A DNA stretch of 64,000 bases from Mycolicibacterium poriferae (GTDB taxonomy: Bacteria > Actinomycetota > Actinomycetes > Mycobacteriales > Mycobacteriaceae), in contig NZ_AP022570.1 in assembly GCF_010728325.1 (NCBI RefSeq), positions 2,914,001 through 2,978,000 of the forward strand, read 5' to 3'. The notes under the pieces are model-generated. The model ran no database searches and was not told where the DNA came from. It saw only the letters and a program-made list of their open reading frames with translations. Position numbers and translations under genes: made by a program. This document shows, in pieces, positions 24,092 through 32,561 of the stretch; position 1 is the first letter of the stretch, and the number at the start of each line of letters is the position of its first letter.

Positions 24092-24897
24092 GACAGTGCA
24101 GCCTGCGCTACGGCGTCACCGTGTCGAGGGCCGGCGTCGTGGCGCGCCACCCAGTCGTACCAGCTGGCCATTCCCTCACCCGTGGTCGCCGACAGCGTCA
24201 CGATCTGCGCCGAAGGGTTCAGCGCCCGGGTGGCCGCCATGCACGTGTCGACGTCGAAATCGACGTACGGCAACAAGTCCATTTTGTTGATCACCACCAG
24301 GGAGGCGGCAGCGAACATGTGCGGATACTTGAGCGGTTTGTCGGCGCCTTCAGTCACCGACACCACCACCACCTTTGCGGCCTCGCCGAGGTCGAACATG
24401 GCTGGGCAGACGAGATTGCCGACGTTCTCGATGAAAACCACCGAGCCGATTTCGGGCTCGAGTCCGTCGAGTGCCCGGCGCACCATGTCGGCGTCGAGGT
24501 GGCAGCCGGCACCCGTGTTGACCTGTACCGCACGAGCGCCGGCCGCGCGGATTCGCTCAGCGTCCAGCACGGTCTCCTGATCGCCTTCGATGACGCACAC
24601 CGGACGCTGAGCGGACAACTCCCGGACGGAGCGCTCCAGCAGAGTGGTCTTGCCCGCGCCTGGCGAACTGGTGAGGTTCAGGGCCAGGACCCCGCGCCGG
24701 ATCAGCCAGTCCCGATTCCGCTCGGCGATCGCGTCATTCTTGGCCAGCACCTTCTGCTCGAGAGTGACCGTTTCCGTCGGAGGGCCGTGGTCGTGCGCAC
24801 GGTTGTGGGTGTGGTTGTGGTGATGGTGTGGCGGCTCGGCGCCGTCCGGGCTGTATACGACGGGCTCATCGTGTCCACAGCCGCACGTGGTGCACAT
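24088..24897 (-). CDS. hypB: HypB, nickel-delivery GTPase
   Basis: A 269-aa SIMIBI-class GTPase that loads nickel with HypA. It starts MCTTCGCGHDEPVVYS, carrying an N-terminal CxxCGC high-affinity nickel motif, followed by a His-rich stretch (PPHHHHNHTHNRAHDHGPP) that could store nickel. The P-loop is SSPGAGKTTLLE, the metal-binding C/H residues are near NTGAGCHLD, and the base-specificity motif is VINKMDLL. ATG 24897 is only 3 bases from the hypA stop. The longer frame to 25023 is out of keeping with the family and overlaps hypA, so it is rejected. Confidence 0.94.
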   Translation of the reverse strand: MCTTCGCGHDEPVVYSPDGAEPPHHHHNHTHNRAHDHGPPTETVTLEQKVLAKNDAIAERNRDWLIRRGVLALNLTSSPGAGKTTLLERSVRELSAQRPVCVIEGDQETVLDAERIRAAGARAVQVNTGAGCHLDADMVRRALDGLEPEIGSVVFIENVGNLVCPAMFDLGEAAKVVVVSVTEGADKPLKYPHMFAAASLVVINKMDLLPYVDFDVDTCMAATRALNPSAQIVTLSATTGEGMASWYDWVARHDAGPRHGDAVAQAALS

Positions 24898-24899
24898 CT

Positions 24900-25229
24900 T
24901 CAACTCACTTCCATCGAGATGATCGTCAACTCCCGACCCGAGCGCACCTCGACATCGGCGCTTCCGCAACGGCATAACAAGATCGGATCGTCCACGACGA
25001 AGTCCGTCGTACATGTGCGGCAAAACGCCCTGCCGGGGAGCACGGACAGGTCGAGGCGCGCTCCATCAGCGGCCGTACCCTGTGCGGCGAGCTCGAAACA
25101 AAAATCCATCGCATCGGGTTGAACCGCGTACAACGCGCCGATCTCGACCTGAACACTGTGCACACGGCGACCTGACGACGCCTCGCAGACTGCGTCGATC
25201 ACGCTTTGGGTCAGCGCCATCTCGTGCAC
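24900..25229 (-). CDS. hypA: HypA, nickel metallochaperone with unusual zinc knuckle
   Basis: A 109-aa protein that delivers nickel to the large subunit. The N-terminal nickel motif MHE (MHEMALTQSV) is intact. The zinc site usually consists of two CxxC knuckles; here the first is FCRTCTT and the second reads LLCRCGSADV, i.e. CxC with one residue less. The start is GTG 25229 behind AGGAGGG. It is the first gene of the hydrogenase locus and lies after the terminator of the upstream ThDP enzyme gene, so the locus promoter should lie in or near 25230-25275, or transcription reads through. Confidence 0.92.
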   Translation of the reverse strand: MHEMALTQSVIDAVCEASSGRRVHSVQVEIGALYAVQPDAMDFCFELAAQGTAADGARLDLSVLPGRAFCRTCTTDFVVDDPILLCRCGSADVEVRSGRELTIISMEVS

Positions 25230-25242
25230 GGCAGCCCTCCTG

Positions 25243-25267
25243 GGGGCGCCGGCGGGTCCGGCGCCCC
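25243..25267 (-). terminator. GC-rich hairpin between the ThDP enzyme and hypA
   Basis: Perfect 10-bp stem (GGGGCGCCGG at 25243-25252 with CCGGCGCCCC at 25258-25267) and a 5-base loop, starting 9 bases after the ThDP-enzyme stop. There is no U-tract. It leaves almost no room for a hypA promoter (the GTG is at 25229), so partial read-through is possible. Confidence 0.65.
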
Positions 25268-25275
25268 GTGTGTTC

Positions 25276-27066
25276 TCAATCGCGGTGCGGCACGAACTCC
25301 TGGGCCTTGGTCTTGGCGCCCTGCATCATCAGGTGGAAGGCGTTCGAGTCGCCCTTGAGGATGGACTCGGTGAGCTCCTTGGCCTGCTCGAAGGTCGCAT
25401 GCGGCGGGATCGGTGGCACCGCGGGGTCGCAGCGGATGTCGAGCAGCACCGGGCCGTCGGCCCCCAGCGCCTCGTCCCAGGCAGGCCCGACGCCGTCCTC
25501 GGTGTCGACCGCCACCGCGTGCAGACCCATCGCCCGTGCCACGTCGGCGTAGGACACGTCCGGCAGGCTCTGCGATTCCTCGAACTTGGGTGCCCCGCCC
25601 ATGGCCCGCAGCTCCCAGGTCACCTGGTTGAGGTCGTTGTTGTGGAACACGCACACGATCAGGCGCTTGTCCGGCCACAGCTCGGCGTAGCGCCGGATCG
25701 TCAGCAACTCGGCCAATCCGTTCATCTGCATCGCGCCGTCGCCGACCAGCGCGATGACGGGCCGGTCCGGATGGGCGAACTTCGCCCCGATCGCGTAAGG
25801 CACACCGGGGCCCATGGTGGCCAGCGTGCCCGACAGCGAACCGCGCATGCCTTCCTTGAACTTCAGCATGCGGGCATACCAGTTCGTCGACGACCCGGAG
25901 TCGGCGGTGACGATCGCGTTGGACGGCAGCCGCTCGGACAACTCCCAGGCGATCCGCATCGGGTTCACCGGCTTGGCCGTCAGCATCGCCTGGCGCTCCA
26001 TGGTGCCCCACCACCGCGTCACGTTCTTCTCGATCTTCTCCTGCCAGGACCGGTCCTGCTTGCGCTCCAGCAGCGGGATCAGTGCGTCGAGTGCGGTCGC
26101 GGCGTCGGCGACCATGTTGAGCTCGGTCGGATAGCGCATCCCGATCAACGTGCCGTCGATGTCGATGTGAATCGCGCGCGCCTGACCGAATTCCGGCATG
26201 AACTGGGTGTAGGGGAAGTTCGAGCCGACGATCAGCAGCGTGTCGCAGTCCATCATCATCTCGTAGCTGGGCCGGGTGCCGAGCAACCCGATCGCCCCGG
26301 TGACGTAGGGGATGTCGTCGGGCAGCACGTCCTTGCCGAGCAGCGCTTTGGCGACGCCGGCGCCGGTGATCTCGGCGACCTGGCGAACCTGGTCGGCGGC
26401 CCCACGGGCACCCTGCCCGACCAGTATCGCCACCTTCTCACCGGCGTTGAGGATTTCGGCGGCCTGGCTCACCTGGTCCGGTCGCGGAGCCAGCATCGGG
26501 CTGACGATGCTCGGATCGCTCGACGGCACCTGTTTGAAGGCGTGCGAGGGCGGCTCGTAGGGCTCCTCCTGCAGATCTGACGGGATGATGAGCGCCGTGG
26601 GGGCGCGCCGCGTGATCGCGGTGCGCATGGCCCGATCCAGTGCGTTGGGCAGCTGGCTGGAGACGTTGACCTCGACCAGGTATTCACTCGCGACGTCCTT
26701 GTACAACGCCTGCAGGTCCACCTCCTGCTGGTAGCTGCCGCCCATCGCGCTGCGTTCGGTCTGACCGACGATCGCGACCACGGGGACGTGGTCCAGCTTG
26801 GCGTCGTAGAGACCGTTGAGCAGATGGATCGCGCCCGGTCCGGAGGTCGCCATGCACACTCCGACCTTTCCGGAGAACTTGGCGTACCCGGTGGCCTGGA
26901 ACGCGGCCATCTCCTCGTGACGGGCCTGCACGAACCTCGGCTGGTTGTCCGACCGGCCGAAAGCGGCGACGAGCCCGTTGATTCCGTCACCGGGATAGGT
27001 GAAGACCTGCTCAACATCCCACTCCCGCAAGCGCTTCAGCACGAAATCGGCAACATCGGTGGCCAT
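25276..27066 (-). CDS. Thiamine-diphosphate-dependent enzyme (acetolactate synthase/pyruvate oxidase-like)
   Basis: A 596-aa member of the ThDP decarboxylase/ligase family. Domain order is PYR (about 1-170, with the catalytic Glu in FVQARHEEMAAFQATGYAKF), a central domain (EKVAILVGQGARGAADQVRQ), and PP (GDG motif in VIALVGDGAMQMNGLAEL ending in FHNNDLNQVTWE). The PP motif is GDGAMQ...NN, fully conserved. Mycobacterial relatives are annotated as pyruvate oxidase-like or thiamine-requiring enzymes of unsure substrate; sequence alone does not decide. ATG 27066 follows GGAGAAGGAG. It diverges from the FAD/Fe-S gene; the 106 bases between hold both promoters. Confidence 0.85.
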   Translation of the reverse strand: MATDVADFVLKRLREWDVEQVFTYPGDGINGLVAAFGRSDNQPRFVQARHEEMAAFQATGYAKFSGKVGVCMATSGPGAIHLLNGLYDAKLDHVPVVAIVGQTERSAMGGSYQQEVDLQALYKDVASEYLVEVNVSSQLPNALDRAMRTAITRRAPTALIIPSDLQEEPYEPPSHAFKQVPSSDPSIVSPMLAPRPDQVSQAAEILNAGEKVAILVGQGARGAADQVRQVAEITGAGVAKALLGKDVLPDDIPYVTGAIGLLGTRPSYEMMMDCDTLLIVGSNFPYTQFMPEFGQARAIHIDIDGTLIGMRYPTELNMVADAATALDALIPLLERKQDRSWQEKIEKNVTRWWGTMERQAMLTAKPVNPMRIAWELSERLPSNAIVTADSGSSTNWYARMLKFKEGMRGSLSGTLATMGPGVPYAIGAKFAHPDRPVIALVGDGAMQMNGLAELLTIRRYAELWPDKRLIVCVFHNNDLNQVTWELRAMGGAPKFEESQSLPDVSYADVARAMGLHAVAVDTEDGVGPAWDEALGADGPVLLDIRCDPAVPPIPPHATFEQAKELTESILKGDSNAFHLMMQGAKTKAQEFVPHRD

Positions 27067-27172
27067 GTTTCTCCTTCTCCGTCCTGGGCACACCATCCGG
27101 CGTGCCGCCTTTGCCTGTGGCGCGGGTACCCGAGGCAAAGGCCGCGAAACTCGAGCAAGGAGAACGCCGCCG

Positions 27173-30100
27173 ATGACAGCCGTGGAACATTCAGCAACCC
27201 CACAGCAACAGCTCGACAAGCTGAAAAACGCCTTGCGCAAAGCTGTGGACGGTGAGGTCAGATTCGATCTGGGTGCCAGGGCCACCTACTCGACCGATGC
27301 CTCCAACTACCGCCAGATTCCTCTCGGTGTCGTCGTCCCGCGCAGCCCTGAGGCCGCCGCAAACGCGATAGCGGTCTGCCACGACCACAACGTTCCAGTG
27401 CTCTCGAGAGGCGGGGGCACCAGTCTGGCGGGGGAGACCTGCAACGTTGCGGTGGTGCTGGACTGGAGCAAGTACTGCACCCGCGTGCTGTCGGTCGATG
27501 CCGAGGCGGGTGTCGCCACCGTGGAGCCCGGTATCAAGCTCGATGAACTCAACGATGCGCTGGCCGAATCGGGATGGATGGTCGGGCCGAAACCGGCCAC
27601 CCACGTCAGCTGCACGATCGGCGGGATGATCGGCAACAACTCGTGCGGGTCGACCGCTCAGGCGTACGGGAAGATGGTCGATTCGATCCGGCGCATGGAA
27701 GTGCTGACCTACGACGGGGTCCGCATGTGGGTGGGCCCCACCGACGACGACGACTACACACGCATCGTCGCCGAAGGGGATCGCCGCGGCGAAATCTATC
27801 GGGCACTGCGCCGGTTGCGGGACCACTACGGCGACGAGGTGCGCGCCCGCTATCCCGACATCCCGCGCCGCGTCTCCGGATACAACCTCGATTCGCTGCT
27901 GCCCGAGTCGGGATTCGACATCGCCAAACTTCTCGTCGGCAGCGAGAGCACGCTGGTCACGGTGCTGCGGGCTGAGATCGGCTTGGTGCGGGTGCCCAAG
28001 GCGCACGTGGCGGTGCTGCTCGGCTTTCCCGATATCGAGACCGCCGCCGACGCGGTACCCGCGGTGCTGGAACATGATCCGGCCGCGTTGGAGGGAATGG
28101 ACTACCGGCTGACCGAGCTCGAACACAGTCAGCACATGGCCCAAGGCGCCCTCGAGGAGTTGCCGGAGGGCCGCGCGTGGTTGTTGGTGCAGTTCAACGG
28201 TGACGATGTCGACGACGCCGCCGGATCAGCCGAAGCCATGGTCGAACACCTGCGCCGCGACGGTCTGACAGACCACGTCAAGGTGATCCGTGACCCCGCC
28301 GACCAGAAGCGGGTGTGGGCCGCTCGCGAGGGTGGCCTGGGCGCTACCGCCCACCCGCCCGGTGGCCCCGACACCCACCCCGGCTGGGAGGACGCCGCAG
28401 TGCCGCCCGACCGGGTCGGCGACTATCTGCGTGACTTCGGCGAGCTCCTCGACCGGTTCGGATACCAGGGCGCCTCACAGTACGGACACTTCGGACATGG
28501 CTGCATCCACACCCGTATCCCGTTCGATCTGAAATCTGCCGCAGGAATCGAGCGCTTCCGCGAGTTCGTCACCGCGGCAGCACATCTGGTGACCGACTAC
28601 GGTGGTTCCCTGTCGGGTGAGCACGGTGACGGGCAGGCCCGCGGCGAGCTGCTGTCGGTCATGTTCGGCGAACGCGTGGTGAACGCGTTCGAGGAGCTCA
28701 AACGCATCTTCGACCCGACCAACCGGATGAACCCGGGAAAAGTGGTGTTCCCCAACCGGTTGGACGAGAACCTGCGGTGGGGTGCGGACTACCGGCCCGC
28801 CGAGCCCGCCACCCATTTCGCCTACCCCGACGACGACCACCGGTTCAGCATCGCCGCCGACCGCTGCGTCGGTGTCGGCAAATGTCGCGGTGACGAATCC
28901 GGGGTCATGTGCCCGAGCTATCGGGCCACCGGTGAGGAGGAACACTCCACGCGCGGCCGTGCCCGTCTGCTGTTCGAGATGCTCGAAGGTGACGTCATCA
29001 CCGACGGCTGGCAGTCCACCGAGGTGCGCGACGCTCTCGATCTGTGCCTGGCCTGCAAAGGCTGTCGCAGTGACTGCCCGGTCAACGTGGACATGGCGAC
29101 CTACAAGGCCGAGTTCCTCTCCCACCACTACAAGCGGCGGCTGCGGCCGCTGGCGCACTACTCGATGGGGTGGCTGCCGCTGCTGTCCCGGGTGGCGATG
29201 ATCGCGCCGCGGCCGATCAACATGCTCGCCCACACCCCCGGGTTACAGGTGTTGCTCAAGCGCGCCGGAGGTATCGACAGCCACCGCGACATTCCCCGGT
29301 TCGCCCGCCGACGGTTCACCTCCTGGTTCGCGCGGCGCGGTGACCGGGCACAGACCGCCACCCGCGGCCCCGTCGTGCTGTGGCCGGACACCTTCACCAA
29401 CAACTTCGACACCGACATCGCCCGCGCCGCGCTGGCCGTGCTCGAGGACGCCGGGTTCGAGGTGCGGGTGCCGGAAAAGGCGGTGTGCTGTGGGCTGACG
29501 TGGATCTCGACCGGTCAGCTCGACGCCGCCAAGCATGTCGCCCGCCGCACCCTGGAGGTGTTGAAGCCGGCTCTGCGCGACAGCATCCCGGTGGTGGTCC
29601 TCGAGCCCAGCTGCGCGGCGGTGTTCCGCGCTGACCTCCCCGAACTGCTGCACGGCGACGAAGACGTGCATCGGCTGGCGTCGCTGACCCGCACGTTGGG
29701 CGAAGTGTTGCGCGAACGGGCTCCGGACTGGCGGCCGGGAGGCACCGACCAGGCCGGGTCAGCGCTGGTGCAACCGCACTGCCACCAGCATGCGATCCTC
29801 GGTACCGGCGCCGACGTCGACGCACTGGGAACGGCCGGGGTGGACGGCGAGCTCCTCGATGCCGGGTGTTGCGGCCTGGCAGGCAATTTCGGCTTCGAGA
29901 AGGGGCACTACGACGTCTCGGTGGCCTGCGCCGAGGACAAGCTGATGCCGGCGGTGCGCAGCGCTCCACCGGACAAGACCATCGTGGCCGACGGCTTCAG
30001 CTGCCGGACGCAGATCGCCCATCTCGACGGCAGTCGCGCCCCGGTGCACACCGCGCAGGTGCTCGCCGCGGCTCTGTCTGCCTCCGATGCCGGGTCCGAG

Positions 30101-30205
30101 CATCGGCCCGGCGGCCAGCGCTCCAAAGCCGGCCCTGCCGTCGCGGGCCTGGCCGCTGTGGGCGTGCTCGCCGCTGGCTGGGCGGCGGCGCGGAGGCGGC
30201 AATGA
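27173..30205 (+). CDS. Fused FAD-linked/Fe-S oxidoreductase (GlcD-GlpC type)
   Basis: A 1010-aa protein that joins a D-lactate/glycolate dehydrogenase-like part to an Fe-S reductase part. The PCMH-type FAD-binding domain is at about 20-230 (VLSRGGGTSLAGETCNVAVV and TIGGMIGNNSCGSTAQAYGK). The FAD-oxidase C domain runs to about 530 (YGHFGHGCIHTRIPF). Two 4Fe-4S motifs follow (DRCVGVGKCRGDESGVMCPS and LCLACKGCRSDCP). Two CCG domains come next (VCCGLTWISTGQLD, GCCGLAGNFGFEKGHYD). The last 25 residues are a membrane-like helix (AVAGLAAVGVLAAGWAAARR), suggesting attachment to the cytoplasmic membrane. Substrate is a 2-hydroxy acid by family. The ATG start 27173 follows CAAGGAG. Confidence 0.9.
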   Translation: MTAVEHSATPQQQLDKLKNALRKAVDGEVRFDLGARATYSTDASNYRQIPLGVVVPRSPEAAANAIAVCHDHNVPVLSRGGGTSLAGETCNVAVVLDWSKYCTRVLSVDAEAGVATVEPGIKLDELNDALAESGWMVGPKPATHVSCTIGGMIGNNSCGSTAQAYGKMVDSIRRMEVLTYDGVRMWVGPTDDDDYTRIVAEGDRRGEIYRALRRLRDHYGDEVRARYPDIPRRVSGYNLDSLLPESGFDIAKLLVGSESTLVTVLRAEIGLVRVPKAHVAVLLGFPDIETAADAVPAVLEHDPAALEGMDYRLTELEHSQHMAQGALEELPEGRAWLLVQFNGDDVDDAAGSAEAMVEHLRRDGLTDHVKVIRDPADQKRVWAAREGGLGATAHPPGGPDTHPGWEDAAVPPDRVGDYLRDFGELLDRFGYQGASQYGHFGHGCIHTRIPFDLKSAAGIERFREFVTAAAHLVTDYGGSLSGEHGDGQARGELLSVMFGERVVNAFEELKRIFDPTNRMNPGKVVFPNRLDENLRWGADYRPAEPATHFAYPDDDHRFSIAADRCVGVGKCRGDESGVMCPSYRATGEEEHSTRGRARLLFEMLEGDVITDGWQSTEVRDALDLCLACKGCRSDCPVNVDMATYKAEFLSHHYKRRLRPLAHYSMGWLPLLSRVAMIAPRPINMLAHTPGLQVLLKRAGGIDSHRDIPRFARRRFTSWFARRGDRAQTATRGPVVLWPDTFTNNFDTDIARAALAVLEDAGFEVRVPEKAVCCGLTWISTGQLDAAKHVARRTLEVLKPALRDSIPVVVLEPSCAAVFRADLPELLHGDEDVHRLASLTRTLGEVLRERAPDWRPGGTDQAGSALVQPHCHQHAILGTGADVDALGTAGVDGELLDAGCCGLAGNFGFEKGHYDVSVACAEDKLMPAVRSAPPDKTIVADGFSCRTQIAHLDGSRAPVHTAQVLAAALSASDAGSEHRPGGQRSKAGPAVAGLAAVGVLAAGWAAARRRQ

Positions 30206-31311
30206 CGTCGGCCGGCCCGACCATCGACCACGTGCAGGTCGATGCGTTCTCGTTTCCCACCCCGAACCCTGAGGCGGACGGAACGCTGGAATGGGATGCC
30301 ACCACCGCGGTCACGGTGCGGGTCCACGCCGGCGGTAAAACCGGCCTGGGCTGGACCTACAGCAGCCCCGCTGCGGCCACCTTGATCTCCGCGCACTTCG
30401 TCGCGCTGTTGCGTGACCATGACGCCCATGACATCACCGCCGCTGTCGCGGCAATGCGGCGCAAGAGCCGCAACTTCGGGATCGGTGGCCTTGCGATGCA
30501 GGCGATAAGCGCAGTCGACGTCGCGTTGTGGGATCTGAAGGCCAAATTGCTCGACGTTCCGCTGGCCGTGCTGCTCGGGAAGTGCCGTACGCGTGTGCCG
30601 ATCTATGGGTCCGGCGGCTTCGTCACTGCGAGCGATTCGGAGATTTCCAAAGACGTCGCCGCGTGGAAGGCCGCAGGATGTCGCGCCATGAAGATCAAGA
30701 TCGGAAAAAGCCGGGGCGACAGCCCGAAATGGGACCTCGAGCGCGTTGCGCTTTTTCGTGAACTCGCGCGTGACGGCGTCGAACTGATGGTGGACGCCAA
30801 CGGCGCCTATCAAGGTGCCGAGGCGATCCGTATCGGGACCGAGTTGGAGCGCTGGAATGTGCGCTGGTTCGAGGAGCCGGTCAGCAGCGACGACATCGAA
30901 GGCCTTGCGCTCGCGCGATCGGGTCTGCGTTGCGATGTCGCGGCAGGGGAATACATCAGCACGCCGTACGAGGCCGAACGGCTGGCCGCAGTGGTGGACT
31001 GTCTGCAGGTCGACGCGACGAGGTGCGGCGGCTACACCGGGTTCTTGCAGATGGCCGCCATCGCGTCGGCGCACAACCTGGAGGTTTCGGCTCACTGTGC
31101 GCCGGCGCTGCACGCGCCGGTGGCAGCCGCGGTGCCGAACCTGCGTCACGTGGAGTGGTTCAACGACCACGTACGGCTCGAACCGATGTTGCTCGACGGG
31201 GTGGCACCGGTCGACGACGGCGCGATCGTGGTGCAGTGTGAGCGTCCCGGGCACGGCATGACGCTGTCCGACGGCGTCGACGGCCATCGCGTCCGCGTCA
31301 AGGTCGGTTGA
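30202..31311 (+). CDS. Enolase-superfamily enzyme (mandelate racemase/sugar-acid dehydratase-like)
   Basis: A 369-aa member of the enolase superfamily. The capping domain is at about 1-130. The barrel has a K-x-K catalytic motif (AMKIKIGKSRGD) and metal ligands Asp, Glu and Glu in MVDANGAYQG, RWFEEPVSSDD and AAGEYISTPYE. A later His-Cys segment (LEVSAHCAPALHAPV) fits the His end of the active site in mandelate racemase-like members. A racemase or sugar-acid dehydratase is likely. ATG 30202 overlaps the oxidoreductase stop as ATGA, so both probably act on the same hydroxy- or sugar-acid substrate. Confidence 0.88.
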   Translation: MTSAGPTIDHVQVDAFSFPTPNPEADGTLEWDATTAVTVRVHAGGKTGLGWTYSSPAAATLISAHFVALLRDHDAHDITAAVAAMRRKSRNFGIGGLAMQAISAVDVALWDLKAKLLDVPLAVLLGKCRTRVPIYGSGGFVTASDSEISKDVAAWKAAGCRAMKIKIGKSRGDSPKWDLERVALFRELARDGVELMVDANGAYQGAEAIRIGTELERWNVRWFEEPVSSDDIEGLALARSGLRCDVAAGEYISTPYEAERLAAVVDCLQVDATRCGGYTGFLQMAAIASAHNLEVSAHCAPALHAPVAAAVPNLRHVEWFNDHVRLEPMLLDGVAPVDDGAIVVQCERPGHGMTLSDGVDGHRVRVKVG

Positions 31312-31322
31312 GTTTGTGGTGC

Positions 31323-31760
31323 TCAGCCGGCGACGTGTATGTGGCGCGATTGTCGCCCGGCTTCAGCGGTGAGGGAGATCCCTTCGGTGACGGTGGCGAC
31401 CGCCGGCAGCGCCGCGGCGTGCGGCGTCAGACGTAGGACGCGTGCCAGCTGTGGCCCGGTGACCAGAGCCCAAGGGCAGCTTTCGTTTCGAAAGCGCACC
31501 GCCATCGCCATCAGCAGCTGGATTCCGCCGGCCGCGACAAAGGTCATCGATGATAGATCGAGTACCAGGTCATGGCGGGTCGAGGCGAAGGGCAATATCC
31601 GCGAGGCCAGGTGGACGGTGTTGCTGGCGTCGAGTTCGCCCCGCACGGTGAGCACGACTGCGTTGTGACGACGGTAGACGCTCATCTCCAGCTGTGGCGG
31701 GCGGGCTTGGCGGATGCGTGAGCGTATTGTGACGACATCAGGTGCGGCTTGATCAGTCAT
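31323..31760 (-). CDS. STAS-domain protein lacking the phospho-serine motif
   Basis: A 145-aa anti-sigma-factor-antagonist-like protein. The STAS fold shows in NAVVLTVRGELDASNTVHLA and LVLDLSSMTFVAAGGIQLL. Canonical members have FxDSSG with a serine that is phosphorylated by the anti-sigma factor; here the segment is FVAAGG, so Asp and Ser are both replaced by Ala. It might bind its partner without phospho-control, or have another role. The N-terminal 25 residues are an extra polar tail. It is a single gene converging on the enolase gene. Confidence 0.82.
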   Translation of the reverse strand: MTDQAAPDVVTIRSRIRQARPPQLEMSVYRRHNAVVLTVRGELDASNTVHLASRILPFASTRHDLVLDLSSMTFVAAGGIQLLMAMAVRFRNESCPWALVTGPQLARVLRLTPHAAALPAVATVTEGISLTAEAGRQSRHIHVAG

Positions 31761-32042
31761 GTGCGGACAGAGCTTCCTGTGGCGGTGACCGGCAAGCCGG
31801 TGAGGTGCGACAGCGCGTCCCCCGGCGGTGCCGAGGCTGTCTGCTCAGCCTGATGAGGACTGTAATCGCGCAGCGTGGCCGGCGTGCGGTTGCCGTGGGT
31901 CCCGCAGCGCCGCTGTGCTGTGCCTGATTGGCTGTAAAGCGTTGGAGGGGAGGAGATTACCCTCCCGGAAGGGCCGGCGGCTGGACGGCTACTCTTCGTT
32001 CCACGGCCCATGCTTTTCGTTCAAAGGATGACGCCACACATG
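31761..32042. other. 282-base intergenic region
   Basis: Between the STAS gene and the DUF421 gene, which lies downstream on the same strand. It contains a small hairpin (GGGAGG at 31948-31953 with CCTCCC at 31961-31966), possibly the terminator of the DUF421/antiporter unit on the minus strand, and presumably the STAS promoter. I see no supported gene here. Confidence 0.4.
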
Positions 32043-32546
32043 CTAGGCCGGCTCACCGTCGTTGTCCGGTCGGGTGCGCCGCGCGAACACCGACACCGAT
32101 CCCTTCGCTTCGTACAGGGCGAGTTCGACGTCCGCGGCGTCCCGGTACCCGTGCTGGCGCAGGATGGCATCGAGGTCGCTGCGGGTGATGCCCGCACGCT
32201 TCAAGTTGGCGTTATCGACCGCCCCGTCGCGGACCAGGACCCGCACCGGCGGATCGACCAGGCGTCGGAACCAGCCGAAGAACCGCAGCCGTGCCGTCAC
32301 CCCGTGCGCGGTGAGCAGCGTCAGAAGTGCGGCCGAGCCGGTCAACCACGAGGTGTCGGCCGCGGTCGCGACGCGTCCGACGATCGCCCCTACGGCCACG
32401 GCGGTCACCCAGTCGAACGGGGTGAACTCGGCGATGGTCCGACGCTGTGCGAACCGGAAGGCGACCGCGGCGGTCAGGAAGAGCGCCAGTGACTTCGCCA
32501 CCGTGAACAGCGGCGTCTGCCATCCCGCGAACAGTTCGTGCAGCAT
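32043..32546 (-). CDS. DUF421 (YetF-like) membrane protein
   Basis: A 167-aa protein. Three membrane helices occupy the first about 90 residues (TPLFTVAKSLALFLTAAVAF, FDWVTAVAVGAIVGRVATAA, GSAALLTLLTAHGVTARL). The C-terminal cytosolic domain (RVLVRDGAVDNANLKRAGIT, then DLDAILRQHGYRDAADVELA) is the DUF421 fold shared with spore-associated YetF/YdfS, where it binds a lipid or ligand; the role in mycobacteria is unknown. It lies 15 bases downstream of the antiporter gene in the same direction, so they are likely cotranscribed. Confidence 0.85.
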   Translation of the reverse strand: MLHELFAGWQTPLFTVAKSLALFLTAAVAFRFAQRRTIAEFTPFDWVTAVAVGAIVGRVATAADTSWLTGSAALLTLLTAHGVTARLRFFGWFRRLVDPPVRVLVRDGAVDNANLKRAGITRSDLDAILRQHGYRDAADVELALYEAKGSVSVFARRTRPDNDGEPA

Positions 32547-32561
32547 GGCGATCCTTCCTTC

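Noticed and set aside
16439..25229. Long plus-strand frames (for example 22187-24580, 797 codons) opposite the hyp genes
   Set aside because: All are antisense shadows produced by high GC content; the hyp genes have unmistakable motifs.
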